Below are positions 47,207 to 59,070 of a stretch of 64,000 nucleotides of DNA, piece after piece. The translations under genes were made by a program, and so were the position numbers. Source of the DNA: Liolophura sinensis (Eukaryota; Mollusca; Polyplacophora; Chitonida; Chitonidae); NCBI RefSeq assembly GCF_032854445.1, contig NC_088302.1, positions 27,493,080 through 27,557,079 on the forward strand, given 5' to 3'. Every line of letters begins with the position of its first letter. Positions within the stretch are counted from its first letter, which is position 1. The notes under the pieces were generated by a model. The model did not search any database. It saw nothing but the letters and a program-made list of their open reading frames with translations, and was not told where the DNA came from.

Positions 47207-48449
47207 CCAAGTTTATCATGTTGAAGTCACCCAAAATATTGTTGGTGTCGAACCGGGGCTGATCGCACCAAGGGATAAATCCCGCTCTGATATTTCACAT
47301 GTATCTATTCATTCGTGATAATGATATATCGATTTCGTTGTATTGTGGCTTTCACACCTACTGTAATACTTTAACGTTGTTCGTAAGTACGTGCTTAACA
47401 GCCCGCGTTATGTTTTTATTAAGGACACATACAAAGGATTGTAAAGTGACTCGTTCAGCGAAACAGAAAGACACAATATTTAAATATTCAGTCAGAGAGG
47501 TCGACGAATAATCTAACACAATAAAGTGATAGACTGCTAAATTAACTCATGGATCCGTGCATTCTTTGCATTCAATGCGTATGTTTACTCTGCAGCCCAG
47601 CATACCAAGTTAATGGTGCGCCATTATATCACAAGTCCTCATCGGATGTGATGATGATAGAGTTGGGCGTTCGTGTTCCTTGTTAGCAAAAGATATCGAA
47701 AATATCATAGCATAGAGTCAAAAGCCAAAGCTACAAAAAATAGATCTGAAAGTTGAGTTTGACGATTGCAAAGGATTTGTTTTTAAGCTATCGATTCGCT
47801 CGACACTTTGGTAACAGGCAGAAGCGACAGATCGACAAAACGACGAAATAAAGTAATAAAATCTTATTGCAATAAACACGATGCGAATATCCTAAAAAGT
47901 GGAATGAGCAAGTGTCGAGGGTTGAGTTGTCGCTGTGACTTGAGCATTGTTAACACTCGCTGAACTCTACACATGTTATGTCTGCAGGCATAAGCGCAGA
48001 ACATTGGACTTGACAGGCCTACCTAAATTAATAAAGCCACTCCGTTTTCCTATGGTCAACATAACAAAGATTCTGGCTTAACTCCTGCCTGCTGGTCTGA
48101 CCACTGACCTTTAGAGTCTGAAAGGTGTTAATGACGTTATTACTGGGTTTATCTACCTGAAATAAGCAAACGTCACCGTGATATCCATGAACATAATTAC
48201 CATAGCACACCGAGTGGCCCGTAGCACATTGGAGAAGCGGAAACTCTCATTTTCTGCTACCCACACTAAATTAGACGAGAACAGCATATAATTACTACTA
48301 AGGAAAGCTTGAAAATCCATTGGTAGGTTTGTCTGCCCCTCTCTCGCCAAAAATGGCTAACCTTTTTTGGAAAACTTTGTGGTGGATTTTGATGTGATGT
48401 GACGCTAAACCAACACACAAATAAACAGCTGTAGAGACAGCTCTAGTTC
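47207..48449. other. No recognised gene (1.2 kb)
   Basis: Short frames at 47299-47511 (+) and 48028-48480 (-) have no recognisable domain. Confidence 0.35.
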
Positions 48450-48620
48450 GCTGGCCAGCAAAGTCTCGGAAAGCTTGCACACTTATCCCGTTATGTTGTT
48501 AATTTTGCTGGCCAGCAAAGTCTCAGAAAGCTTGCACACTAATCCCGTTATGTTGTTAATTTTGTTGGCCAGCAAAATCTCAGAAAGCTTGCACACTTAT
48601 CCCGTTATGTTGTTAATTTT
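48450..48620. repeat. 57-bp tandem triplication
   Basis: Three 57-bp units start at 48450, 48507 and 48564 (GCTGGCCAGCAAAGTCTC ... CCCGTTATGTTGTTAATTTT) and differ at only a few bases. Each unit carries the palindrome TGGCCA. Low divergence indicates recent expansion. The length is a multiple of three, but the minus-strand frame here ends within it. Confidence 0.95.
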
Positions 48621-49577
48621 GTTGGGCATGCTAGGCTATTGAGTAGGGTCGATAAGCAGACGTGTTCAAAGTGCGGCATTCAAACAAACGTTTTATTTTT
48701 ACTCCCGTTTGGCACAGGTCTTCTTTTTTTTTTTTTGATACCCTGCCGTGTCTAGTCGTTTTATCCGAACACAACACAAAATACGTCAAGCACACTGTCA
48801 GCCCGCCTCCATCACTGGATAGACAGCGGATGTAATTAATGTGAAACTGAGCAAATGCCATGGCTTCCCTTCTTGTAATAGGTTGTAAATAGTATGAATT
48901 ATAAATCATTTGACCGTATAGACCGGAACAGAAGTTACCTGTAGTAAAAGAAGGATGCAACTGGAGTTAGTGGCGCGAGTGATCGATGGCGAACTGCCGA
49001 CATATGATGTCTTCCAGAAATCACTATCAGAACGGCACGTCTTCAGTCAGAAAAAGGTATTAATTATAGCACAGTCTGCTATACTTAGATACTTGTGTGT
49101 ATGTTTGGATTTAACACACCAGTAATTGTGAGGTGATGTTCTTAGTGATACATTACGAATTAAGATATCACCACGACTTATCTCGAAGGACAATCGATTA
49201 TAACAACCATTAAGTTGTCGAAAATTATGTCTAACAATTAGTCGCATTTCCTTTTAAACGATTCAAGAAAGGCATTTTAACTTCTCCCAAGAGTTTGTTA
49301 GACGCTAAAAATCAATTATCGCGGATATATTACATATAGATATGTCCACAGTGGGATAGCCGTCAATTACCAGTTTTAATGGCAAACTGGTGGTGTTAAA
49401 TAGCGAAGATTTACAAACAAACTTCTAAAGTGAGAGTTTCTAAAAGAACATAAACAGCAACAATCACAAGGAAATGTTGAAAGCATATTACAGTAAGGAA
49501 TAGAACCAAAAAAAACCTGCCTGACTGATAGTGGCGCTGATGTCCTACACTGGAACGTCAGTGTCTGGCCGGCGGAC
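48621..49577. other. No recognised gene (about 1 kb)
   Basis: A 109-codon minus-strand frame (48631-48960) follows an acceptor-like TTCTTTTACTACAG near 48940. The peptide contains a Lys-rich run from a poly-T tract and shows no family. Confidence 0.3.
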
Positions 49578-49761
49578 ATGAATCCTGTAGAGAGGGCTGC
49601 TTTGCCACATCTGGACTATATTTCAGTGCACCTAGAACTTTATAAATGTGGAAAAAATCGGAACTCTCGTAGACGCTGTTTCAGACCAAACAGCTTCTTT
49701 ACCGATTATACTAGGTGGCTGATACCTCTTGTCACAAACGATCTCAAGTATGCGCGCCCTA
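49578..49761 (+). CDS. Possible first exon, unknown product
   Basis: ATG at 49578 opens a frame of 61 codons that runs into a strong donor, CCCTA|GTAAGT, at 49762. The peptide starts MNPVERAALPHLDYISV and has a basic patch KNRNSRRR. The area to about 49950 is richer in G+C than its surroundings and several frames remain open. I see no signal peptide or known domain, and no matching downstream exon could be chained. This is a low-confidence candidate. Confidence 0.22.
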
Positions 49762-51070
49762 GTAAGTCCACAGTCAAATACTGAGTTGGCCGTTCGCGTT
49801 CAGCTACACACTTGTGCCATACAGCATGGCGTGGGAGGGGTTCGCCGCTGCTCGAACCATTTGCTTCTTCGCAACCGCATTCCGACAATTACTATGGAAG
49901 AAGAAGTGGGATCACTGCCTTTGTGCACTCTCATGGCTGCTAAATGATTTTATGTTTCCCCCGAAATTAGGATGTTAGCGCCTGTTTGACCTTGTTAAGG
50001 ATGACCGTCGGGCTACACTGGGAAGAGCGGTGATGGAGGTGAAAGTGGGGGTGGGGGTGGGGAACTATAATAATCGTGCCCAGGTATTGATTTGAGTGGA
50101 CAATGAAGTAGCGTTTTGGATGATGCAGTGGTAATAAGCGTGTCGAAATATAAATGTGTTCGACAATACATGTATTCTCGAAATCGACAGAAGTTTGTCA
50201 TCGGATCTTGTTTGCAAGTGTAAAAGAATTGTTTACAGTGCCTTAGGCTTTTTTGAGACTAGACCCTGGGTATATAGTGTCAGAGACTTAGTGGACAGGA
50301 GGAAGGAAGTGAATTACCAGAGGCAAGTCTGATAGCAGAGAAGCGGACAGACTAGTTCATCAGACGTTAGCACTCACCATCAGACATTTAGAAACGAGAT
50401 GATATGTACACTGACAGAAGAGGAAAAAAGGCAATTATTTTGAGGAACTTCATCGAATCAGTTGGTAAAACGGTTTAAGGGGAGTTATTGTTTTCTGAAT
50501 TCTACCGTTTGGGTTTTCCACGCTAAAGGTTATATAATCAGAGACCAGAATGAATGTGTGAGTGGAATCAATCGATCAATCAGTAATTCAGTCAATCAAA
50601 CAAATAACTAATCATAACTGAATACAATTCTAAATCTATGGATAAATAAGTCAACCAACGCCATAAATTCTAATACATTATATATGAAAAAGACAAATGA
50701 GCACAGGGTGCCTTTGTCAAATAAACAATCACATGAACGCTTCTTTGCCTGTAGCAAAATCATTAACGTTGTCTTGAATCGACAGAGGTGTTAAAATGAT
50801 GTGGGCTATACACATCAAATGACTCCAATGCCTTTAGAGCACAGAATTCTGTCTAGCTGAGATTATAGCCCACCAAACACCCCACATTCAGTAATTAGAA
50901 CTGTCTCATCACAATATCTAGTTTCATCATCTACACAAACCTCCACTGATTTATACAGCAGACTCAACACTTCAATAATAACTAAAGATTGAACAACCGT
51001 GTACTACAGTTTGAGAAATCGAATTTGTGTAATGTAATGTACAGCGTGCCCACCAGGGCTGCTTGTTTCT
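49762..51070. other. No recognised gene; G-tracts at 50030-50065
   Basis: Contains GTGGGGGTGGGGGTGGGG near 50045-50062, preceded by GGAGG, a possible G-quadruplex on the plus strand. The remainder is AT-rich without supported features. Confidence 0.4.
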
Positions 51071-51260
51071 CAGATTGCCCTTTCATCGGAATTTCTCATA
51101 ACAGCCATGAGCAAGCATGAAGACAATGGGTACTAAGGTAGTGCTGTTTGCTTTCTTCGTCAGTTACTGCCTAGACGCTCTCCATGCGCGCGCTTATCTG
51201 CGCACGTGGGGGTTTAAACAGCCACACCATACACTAAATACACGGTACGACTTGATGTAG
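51071..51260 (+). CDS. Small secreted protein or signal-peptide exon
   Basis: ATG at 51117 opens 47 codons ending in TAG at 51258-51260. Residues 1-24 form a good eukaryotic signal peptide: MKTMGTK, a hydrophobic core VVLFAFFVSYCL, then a small-residue site ALHA before RAYLRTWGF. An acceptor-like TTGTTTCTCAG ends at about 51071, consistent with a preceding 5' UTR intron. Either a complete 47-residue secreted peptide is encoded, or this is the first coding exon and the true donor lies inside (GGGG|GTTTAA at about 51210 and CACG|GTACGA at about 51244 are weak options). The ARAYLRTWGF segment distantly recalls the start of matrix metalloproteinase propeptides, but I found no cysteine-switch exon downstream, so that is speculation. 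Confidence 0.4.
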
Positions 51261-51639
51261 GACAACATTTTAATCCAATGGGGAGTTATGCAGAGCTACA
51301 TGAACAACTGGAGTAAAAACCTAACTCAAGTTGACAAAATACGGAATTTCACCGTTTATGTGTGGCTATTTGTATCATACTGTCGTAGCTGGTCTGATGT
51401 TACTCTACAGGCTGTAGACTTTTTTTTATGACAATATGGACAGAGGAAAACTACTGGGCATCGCCTGACAACTAACGGGCCTTATGACGCAAGACGGTAG
51501 GAGTACAAAGCTCAACCTAACTCAAACTAAATTAAAATATTCACACATAAAGCAAGTGTTTTGATTATAAAAAAATAATCACACACTGAATAAATCTGCC
51601 CTGTTGTGTATTTATAAAGACTATGGTTAGTAATTAGTG
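51261..51639. other. No recognised gene
   Basis: AT-rich; nothing supported. Confidence 0.4.
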
Positions 51640-51905
51640 AAATGTGGGTTTATTACAGTAGACATGTGAAATATTTACATAGTAATGTGGTGTATATTTT
51701 CAATAAACACGAATAGCTCAGTAAACTACTATGTATACGTAAACGTAACGGGTTGATAAACATGTAAATGTTTTTATTATGTAAACATGGCACATAAATG
51801 TTACTATAGTAAACACATCACTTTAAACACTTGTAAATCTATATGTTCATCGACTTGCCTTCATGAAAAAGCGGCAAGACGCGTTTGTTAAACACATAAA
51901 TGTAT
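51640..51905 (+). repeat. Dispersed repeat with AGTAAACATG motifs, copy 2
   Basis: Counterpart of 19885-20130 in the same orientation. Landmarks in common order are TTTATTACAGTAGACATGTG, TAATGTGGTGTATATT, AGCTCAGTAAAC, AAACATGTAAATGTTT and ACTATAGTAAACAC. Confidence 0.6.
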
Positions 51906-54900
51906 TTATAAACCAAAAACTGTTTTAGGTATGTACGGCACATGCGAAAGGGTTGGAATTATTCTGTTGACGTCATTAAGTGTATATTTTTCTAATGGTC
52001 AAATGTAAATCAAAGTCAATGACCAAGGGCTAAAACCAAGTCCTGAGGAATGGTCCTTTTTAAACGTATGTTGTACGTGTAGGTGATCGTCAAGCTGAAC
52101 TGCATGGATGTTGAGTGCCACAACAACACGGACATATATTGACATAGTGGGACGGACGGAACACTACGGCGTGCCCCTTCTTCCATGGTTTCCCCTTACT
52201 AAACAGATAATTATGACCACAGCTGTTCTTCAAGTTGTGTAGGAAGGAATTTATGCAGTTGCAAACTTCCAAAGTGTGCGCAACTCACTTTTTTGCTTCA
52301 CTATTCCTTTGAGTTCTGCTACAGGGATATAAATCGACATGCGATTTTGGTATGTTTTAGCTTCCTAGAACAAGACTGGTAAATGTCAGTTATCGCAGTT
52401 TATTGAGATGTGGTAATGTTTGAGTAAAACATATACAGCTGCAGGATGAGGAATAAAGATTGTTTTAATGGGCATACACATAATACACGTGTGCTCCTGG
52501 ACACCAAATGTTTGCATGATCGCTCTGTCCGTGGCAGTCCGTTTCTAAGACTCTCTTGTTTTAGGATGAAAATAATAAATACTTCTGGGATAATATGGCT
52601 GTTTATGACCTGTAAAACTTAAATATAGGTATACAAAAATCCGCGAATCTAGCTAATACCCCTCAGTGACAACTACTGTTGCGAAAGAAAGAATGTTTAC
52701 AAGTGAATGGAGGCACGGGACCATCGATCTTGAAAGAAATAGGTCAAGGTCGATGAAAAACAATGGGACTTTTCTTCATAGGTAGATAATACAATGTGAT
52801 GAAATTGTTTAAAAAGTTCAAGACGTATCATATTTACAAGCATGTCAAAGATTAACATAAATGATTTTTTGAATGAACAGACCAAAGTCAAAGAAACTAA
52901 ATAGTGTTCTTTCCAGTGTAGAAGTGTACATGAGGTATAAGTTTCGTAAATCTGGCTTCAATCGTTCAAAAGACTGACAGATTGAGAAATGGACCAAGGG
53001 ACAGTGTGACGCCAATCGTCACGACAAAAAATACCTGAGTGAAGAATATTCTTTGGAAGTTATATTTTCCTCTGTTTACTGTTTGTTTAATTTTATGTTT
53101 GTTTAATTTCCAAATTTCCGATGAAACAATATTGATTAGGTGAACGTTGGACAGGAAATTTACAATAATACGTTCTGAGCAGCTGTTGTTGGTTGTGTTA
53201 TGGGTGAAATTCGTCACACTCAGGAAGCTGATAAGCTGACACCTGGAGGGAGACAGAGAACTCGTTTCTATGGGCATTGTGTCTAGCACTCTGTGAAAGA
53301 GATAAGATGACAGCCCTGTAATTTCACCATAAAGAAGAAATGCATCTGCAAATAACAGTTGTTAGATGCACATAGAATCCCAAGGCGCCTGCGGTGAGCT
53401 AAGGGATCCTAGGGTCTAAAGGATATGGGAATTTTGCGACATTATTAGGAATATCCGATTTGGAAATGAGAAATGAAACTACGTTAGAGAAACCACCTAG
53501 CCAACAGGCTGCTGCGAGTAATTAACTCTTGGACCATTCTCTAAACAGTCAACTATTGTCAATTTGAGATGGTAGGAAATGAAACAGATAACGCGACGAG
53601 TTGTTAATTGTCATTTTGTGTAACAACCTCACCAAGTGTAAATATGGTGGTGTAAGTGCTTTTATCCTTAAAAAGTAGAAAAGATATTTTGTTACTGTGT
53701 GTATAACAGTACCTTCTTCTATCGAACAGCTACATGCCCACAAATGAAAGCACACAGAAAAGTTAAACTGTGTGACATCTGTGTAAAAAGTGAAATTGCC
53801 AGTGTCTTTCCTCTTGACAGTGTCAATGCAATTAGTGCAACACAGTATAGTGACTTCGACAGTCAAATTTAGCTCGATCCCTCGAGAACAAAGCGTTCTA
53901 GGCTAAATCAACATACAAAGCTATTTTAGCTATTTAAGCAAACGCATCCAAAACGGCCGGGTGTATGTTTATCCGCAAGGTATAGCATGGAAGCAAGTTG
54001 TCAGTGGCGCAAAATACACTCCTCAAATATCAGCTGTCCCTAAGGTCCTATTGAATTGTCCACGCAAATTGCAGCACGTAGCAAAGAACATGTGTATGGA
54101 ATATATCGTCATTAAAGGGGCGTCTAATATGGATTAGACAGCTTAAGCCTTCCCTGCACTCAGCTTTCGATTACCAGCTTTTGTATTTCTAGCTGCAAGC
54201 TTCTGATATCAAGCGATTCTCTGTGGGTGCTCTGTCGCAATTTCTCTGTTACATCAACGAAAAGATTGGTTAAACATTTTCACCATCTCCGGTGCGCTTT
54301 GTACATTTTCCATCCATTTCCATACATTTTCCATCCCCATGTAAAATATCTACACACAGACTGTCTGCTAGAAGGTAGTGATGAAGGAACACGAACTCCA
54401 TGTAAAATATATCATTACTTTCAGGACAGGTTATAGGTTGAGCATCCACCTTCAGATCAAAATAAACATCCGTGAATTGAGAGGGTTGGCTTAAGGGCAG
54501 TACTTTCAAATGGGCATTCATATATAGGGAGTACTGATAAAGCATATAGTGGTGACATTAGGAAAATCTATATATTCGAATCTGATTCATGAATTGTTAT
54601 TAAAATGATGATTTCAGTTTATGACAGGCTATTCGTGGCGTGTTCGTCCCGTACCAACATGCTGAAAAAAAAAACATGTAAAGAAGTATTCAGTGGCCAT
54701 TGGAATGTTTAAGTATTTAAGTTATTTGTCTTTGTTGAAGTTAGTCAACAGTCGATGGGAATGTCCAGGTGAGAATATCGGTAAGAACAGTAAGAGAGGT
54801 ATTCCAGGCACTAAATGTCAGTCAAGGCGTAGAGATAAACATCCAAACATAGCCCGAGCCTGGTCTTATCGAGAAAAACGGGAAACACTCGTCCGTTTTA

Positions 54901-55615
54901 ACTATGTAACATTTTCTCCTGGCCGACAAGTCACCTGTTTTGGTGATTGTCACGTAAGACTTCCATGTATTTCACCATAAATAGAGTATTGATTTTCAAA
55001 AGGGCGATTTCCTGTTCATGTGAAAGGTAATCAATCCTATCTTGGGTAATTTATATAACTATTTAACTCCGCTTCATACAAAACCGGCTTGGATTCATAA
55101 CTGGCTTTCTCATTGTCAGAGTAAAGAGGGCACCACGGGTGATGGCAGTTCTGACATTTGAGGAACGTTTGAGAACACTTGACAACGGCGGTGTGCATAA
55201 AGCCATTTATACTATAGCGCTCTCCACCAATCAGTTAACAGTTTAACAAAGACTCCCCTGTTGTACAGCCATGAAAAGTATAGAACTATACTGTATGCCG
55301 TGTCGTTTCAGGTGATGCGTGATGGTAACCAGCATTATCTATGTTACTGCTATAGGAAAATATTGCTAATAATTCTAGTGTGGAGATTCGATACACCTAG
55401 TGCTAGTCAAAGATAGCAGGCCGCTGATCACACAATTAAGAGGTTTTTATTTATACGCTGGCGGACAGTTTTATGAGTCTGAAGAAACAGTGGTGAACGA
55501 GTGACCATTGGCAAATTACTGACAATCTTTACTATGTATGCTGTATCACAGATTTGCACACAATATTACGCAAACGGCCACACGAGCGTCGTCGACTGCT
55601 TGTATTTTCATCCAG
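51906..55615. other. No recognised gene (3.7 kb)
   Basis: Open frames at 52966-53289 (-, 107 codons), 53549-53866 (-, 105 codons), 54270-54545 (-) and 54693-54980 (+, 95 codons) show no domains I recognise. The 53549-53866 frame contains CCTNC and ACSCS cysteine pairs and a weak GAAG|GTACTG donor, but no family. Confidence 0.3.
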
Positions 55616-55750
55616 GCCACGGACAATGAGAACGGGGGATTCTTAAAATGCCCTGTCCACGGCCCGCTTTGCACTCAAACCTCCTTCGTCCTAAAAATGA
55701 AAAGCCAAAGCCTCCAACCACCACATCACATTCCGCTGCCATGTTTATAG
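55616..55750 (+). CDS. Possible exon, unknown product
   Basis: A good acceptor (CTTGTATTTTCATCCAG) ends at 55615. Two frames stay open afterwards. One reads ATDNENGGFLKCPVHGPLCT and ends at a stop at 55748. The island is richer in G+C than its flanks. There is no known domain and no clear donor. Confidence 0.2.
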   Translation, partial: ATDNENGGFLKCPVHGPLCTQTSFVLKMKSQSLQPPHHIPLPCL

Positions 55751-55929
55751 GCTATTTCATAAAAATTGTTTCGATATACTTAACAATTGACGACAGCATC
55801 CGACAAAGACATATTTACTGTGCTCTAAGGTCTAAAAGTGTGAAGATATGACTTGCTGGCCATGAATGTACACAGGCTGACTGATCAATATAGAAATACG
55901 CTAGTTAAAAGTGGCAATCATAAAAGACT

Positions 55930-56112
55930 AGCATAATGTGACTGCATGGGTATTGTGTATGTTTTCGGCATGATACTTCAGTGGCGGCAGCACTTTGGCA
56001 GCATGGACTCATCTTGCCAAAAACGCACAGTGCACACACCTAATGATATCTCGTCGTCATATGAATGAAACATTTTTAAGTACAACATATAAACCATCAA
56101 AACCATACATAT
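55930..56112 (+). repeat. SINE family C, copy 1
   Basis: ATGATACTTCAGTGGCGGCAGCACTTTGGC, then CACAGTGCACACACCTAATG, then TCGTCGTCATATGAATGAAA and a decayed TAAGTAC..AA 3' end. It matches 60012-60206 in the same order. Confidence 0.7.
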
Positions 56113-57040
56113 GCATTGAAGTAAGTTTCAAGCTAATACGCAATCGTTTGGAATATACTGTTCAAAATATTAGGGCGGACGCATTCCTATTTTAAACAGC
56201 TCGCAATACCTGAGCACTGAATATAGATTTAAGATGTACAACCTGACACACACATGTATCAGAGATTTTATCGTCCCTGAACTATTGTCGATCCCGTTTT
56301 ACCGGGGGACATATCGCTGACACGCATATTGATTGCTGCTAAGTAGTTCTGGTGCCAATACCCGATTGGTACCAGAAGACAATAATTGACTAGAAGTGTG
56401 CACAAGACATTTATAGGCGTGGCAACTGCCTTACGTCATATTTACGTCAGCGAGTACCATATCATTTTCTAACCCCGGACATGATCCTTTGTTTAAGCTA
56501 TTCATTATAGTTTTGTTTATTAGACACATCAAAATGTACACGGCAAAGAGAAATGGCACTGGTTAGGAAATCAATTAAAGAACAGGGAGTTGACACTCCG
56601 TGAAACATTCTAGCTGTCGGCGTCAAGGGCCTAGATGGCGTTGAACCGGAGTTATTCATGGTTGGACGGTTTATTTATATCAAGTACCGAATCGATGAAA
56701 CTGGGCTTCCCGACCTTCCCCAGCCCAAAGTTCAAAATGTTGTATCCAGAACAAACGTGTGTGTTCACGCATGATAAGTGATACAGTTCTTAAATATGGT
56801 TCGAAAACCTATGTACATGGCCGTCGAAAAAAGTGCAACCTTTCAACAGGTGCCATGTTTAGATGATGCCTATAAGCAGAGATATAACTATATATTGTAA
56901 AAGACGAGCGTTTGGGTAGTCAGGATTCCATGAAGAGTGGACATATGTTCTTGAATCCTACAAGGCTAGTATTTATAAATACAGCTCAACGTTTAGGCAC
57001 ACACAGAGTACGTATGCAGCGATTTGTAACGATGATTTTC
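56113..57040. other. No recognised gene (0.9 kb)
   Basis: Contains a palindromic GGTGCCAATACCCGATTGGTACC at about 56351-56373. No open frames are of interest. Confidence 0.35.
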
Positions 57041-57590
57041 AGCTTTACAGCTGTAACAGTATTCTGTGTTGGAAATTGCGCTTTTTTGCAATTTGATCGC
57101 AAATTGCGACCAAACTATACATCGCAAAAAAAGAAATAAGGCCAGATTAATGATCAGGGTGCCAAAGTACGTCGGGTAGAATACATACAGTATCCGTACA
57201 TTCACCCTAGACATGATTGCATTGTAAATGCATTATATAGCATATGGACTCCCAAAAGTTCCAAATACACTAAATCAGCCTTTTTAACACGCACCGCAAG
57301 TCCTGCATTTATTAAGACACACATACAGTATATATATAGCTCTTTGAATTCAGCCGTTTACAGTTTTACTGCAAAAACTGTTTTTGTCACGTGACCTCCA
57401 AATATGGGGGAAATTGCACCTTTCCCGAGTTTATCCGCAATTTGCAACAAAACTATGCATCACAGAAAAGACAACAGACCAGAATCATGAGCACAACCTC
57501 AAACTACGATATGTAGCATATTTAAATCATTTAAATTCACAAAATTTTGGGCACGTGACAAATTCGGTAACGAGTGCATTTCCATAGTTT
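57040..57590. repeat. Diverged tandem duplication (~345-bp spacing)
   Basis: TTGCAATTTGATCGCAAATTGCGACCAAACTATACATCGCA (about 57087-57127) recurs as ATCCGCAATTTGCAACAAAACTATGCATCACA (about 57433-57464). The same flanking wording recurs too (GGAAATTGC before; AGACCAGA or GGCCAGATTAATGATCA after). Two old copies are visible. CACGTGAC boxes occur twice in the right copy. Confidence 0.6.
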
Positions 57591-58063
57591 AAAGGTATAT
57601 ACATGTAACTGATTCTTGCATGCTCCATATGCCCCAATGTGTTCTATATGCACTGCAAATTTCAGCTCAATCACATAAACCGCTTCTCACGAAAACGACG
57701 TGTAAACGCTTTCTGGCAGTGGAAATATAGCGCAAACGTAGGTCAAGCTGAAAATTAAAAATTGTGGAGAAAAACTTCTAAAGTGAACTGGGTTTGTAAC
57801 CTCAAACTGCTAAATAATGCACTGATAGGGCTGGTAGTATACCGTGTATTAGATTCATGAGAATGGGATAAAAAGAGAAGAAAAAGTAACTGGATTTTAA
57901 CTGCAGGTCGCTAGATACGCTGTCCATTCCAGTAAAATGGAAATAGGAAGTTGCTCCGAGTTAGAACTGGTGGGCCGCTCGTTTAGAGAGATTGTGCCAC
58001 TGATCGCGAGAGTGTTCCTTCAATCAGAATACACGTCCTGTAACCAGCAAAACCATAGGTTTC

Positions 58064-59070
58064 ATGCAATCTAGCAAGAAAGCCCTCACGTTATTTAAAT
58101 GGAAAGGTTTATGTCACATTTTTGTTTACGATTCCAGAGAAAAGGCGACAATTATTTTGGAAGCATTTGTTCTGCCGACGGTACCAAAAGAAGTACCAAT
58201 ACTAGGCTGTGTACAAGAAACTTTGTTTTCTGATTCGTACACGACCTTTATCAGAAGGCAGAGAATTCCTTTCTCTTATACTTGCAAAATGTTTAAACTA
58301 TCCTTATAATCTGGCAAATATCCTTCTAAGTCGAAAATTTCCAGTGTAACTCCTCTTCATAAAAAAAGAAAATGTACATGACCCAACCAGTTATCGACCT
58401 ATCTCGCTTTAAAACTGTGTAAGTAAAGTCGAAAGAGAAAAAACTGTTTTCAATTCAGCGCTTTCTATTTCTTCCTCATTCGTCTGTTTCATCGTCAACA
58501 TTTAGTAGACATATATTTTGATATAGTTAGAGCTTTAGGTAAGGGCAAGTATGTGTATTTTTATTCCTCCAGATTCCCAACGTCTTCGATAAAGTCTGAC
58601 ACGAAAGCCTACTTGTTTATCTTTATAGTTATAGTATTACAGATACCCATCCAAAGCGCTTCAACGATTATCTTACTGATACCATATAGTCATCATCAAT
58701 GGGACTCAGTGAGACCTATATAAAATACGTGAAGGTGTATCGCAAGGTTATCTCCTTGGGTCGCTTCTTGTCATTTTTATTTATTTATTTGATTGCCGTA
58801 CTCAAGGATATTTCACTTACACGAAACATAATGCATAATTTTTGCAGGAAACCAGGCAGATTTCTTCTTAGATATTAAAGACTGAATAATGTACGTTTCT
58901 TTGTTGACCATAGATCTCGTGCCTGACAATATCACACACATTTTCAGCCTGGAGCTTAATTTAGCATTTACAGAACAATGGTCTTCAAACTGGTTGATTG
59001 AGTTCAGTGCAGCGAACACTAAATCTTTGATGAAATCTGAACGCAGATTTCATATCCTTCCTGGAGAAAC
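58064..59070 (+). pseudogene. LINE reverse transcriptase fossil, cut by a SINE
   Basis: Several blocks typical of non-LTR retrotransposon RT occur in order on the plus strand in shifting frames. They are DSREKATIILEAFV (linker before RT), PSKSKISSVTPLHKK, DPTSYRPISL-stop-NCVSKVER (motif NYRPISLLxxLSKxFE), FDKV-stop-HESLL, REGVSQGYLLGSLLVIFI (motif GVPQGSxLGPLLFxIYI) and LELNLAFTEQWSSNWLIEF followed by NTKSL (thumb region). The YADD core is not readable, because a V-SINE tail sits at 58776-58857 just at that place. Stops, frameshifts and at least one internal deletion make it inactive. It belongs to the broad Jockey/CR1-like group; the exact clade cannot be set by eye. Confidence 0.78.
58776..58857 (-). 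repeat. V-SINE 3' end inserted in the LINE fossil
   Basis: The plus strand reads TTTATTTATTTATTTGATTGCCGTACTCAAGGATATTTCACTTACACGAAACATAATG, matching the SINE tail and 3' unit, with the GTGTTTTAC segment lost. It interrupts the RT text between the GVSQG block and the thumb block, so it is younger than the LINE copy. Confidence 0.75.

Noticed and set aside
48631-48960. Exon after TTCTTTTACTACAG on the minus strand
   Set aside because: No domain, a Lys run from a poly-T tract and no donor; the acceptor alone is not enough.
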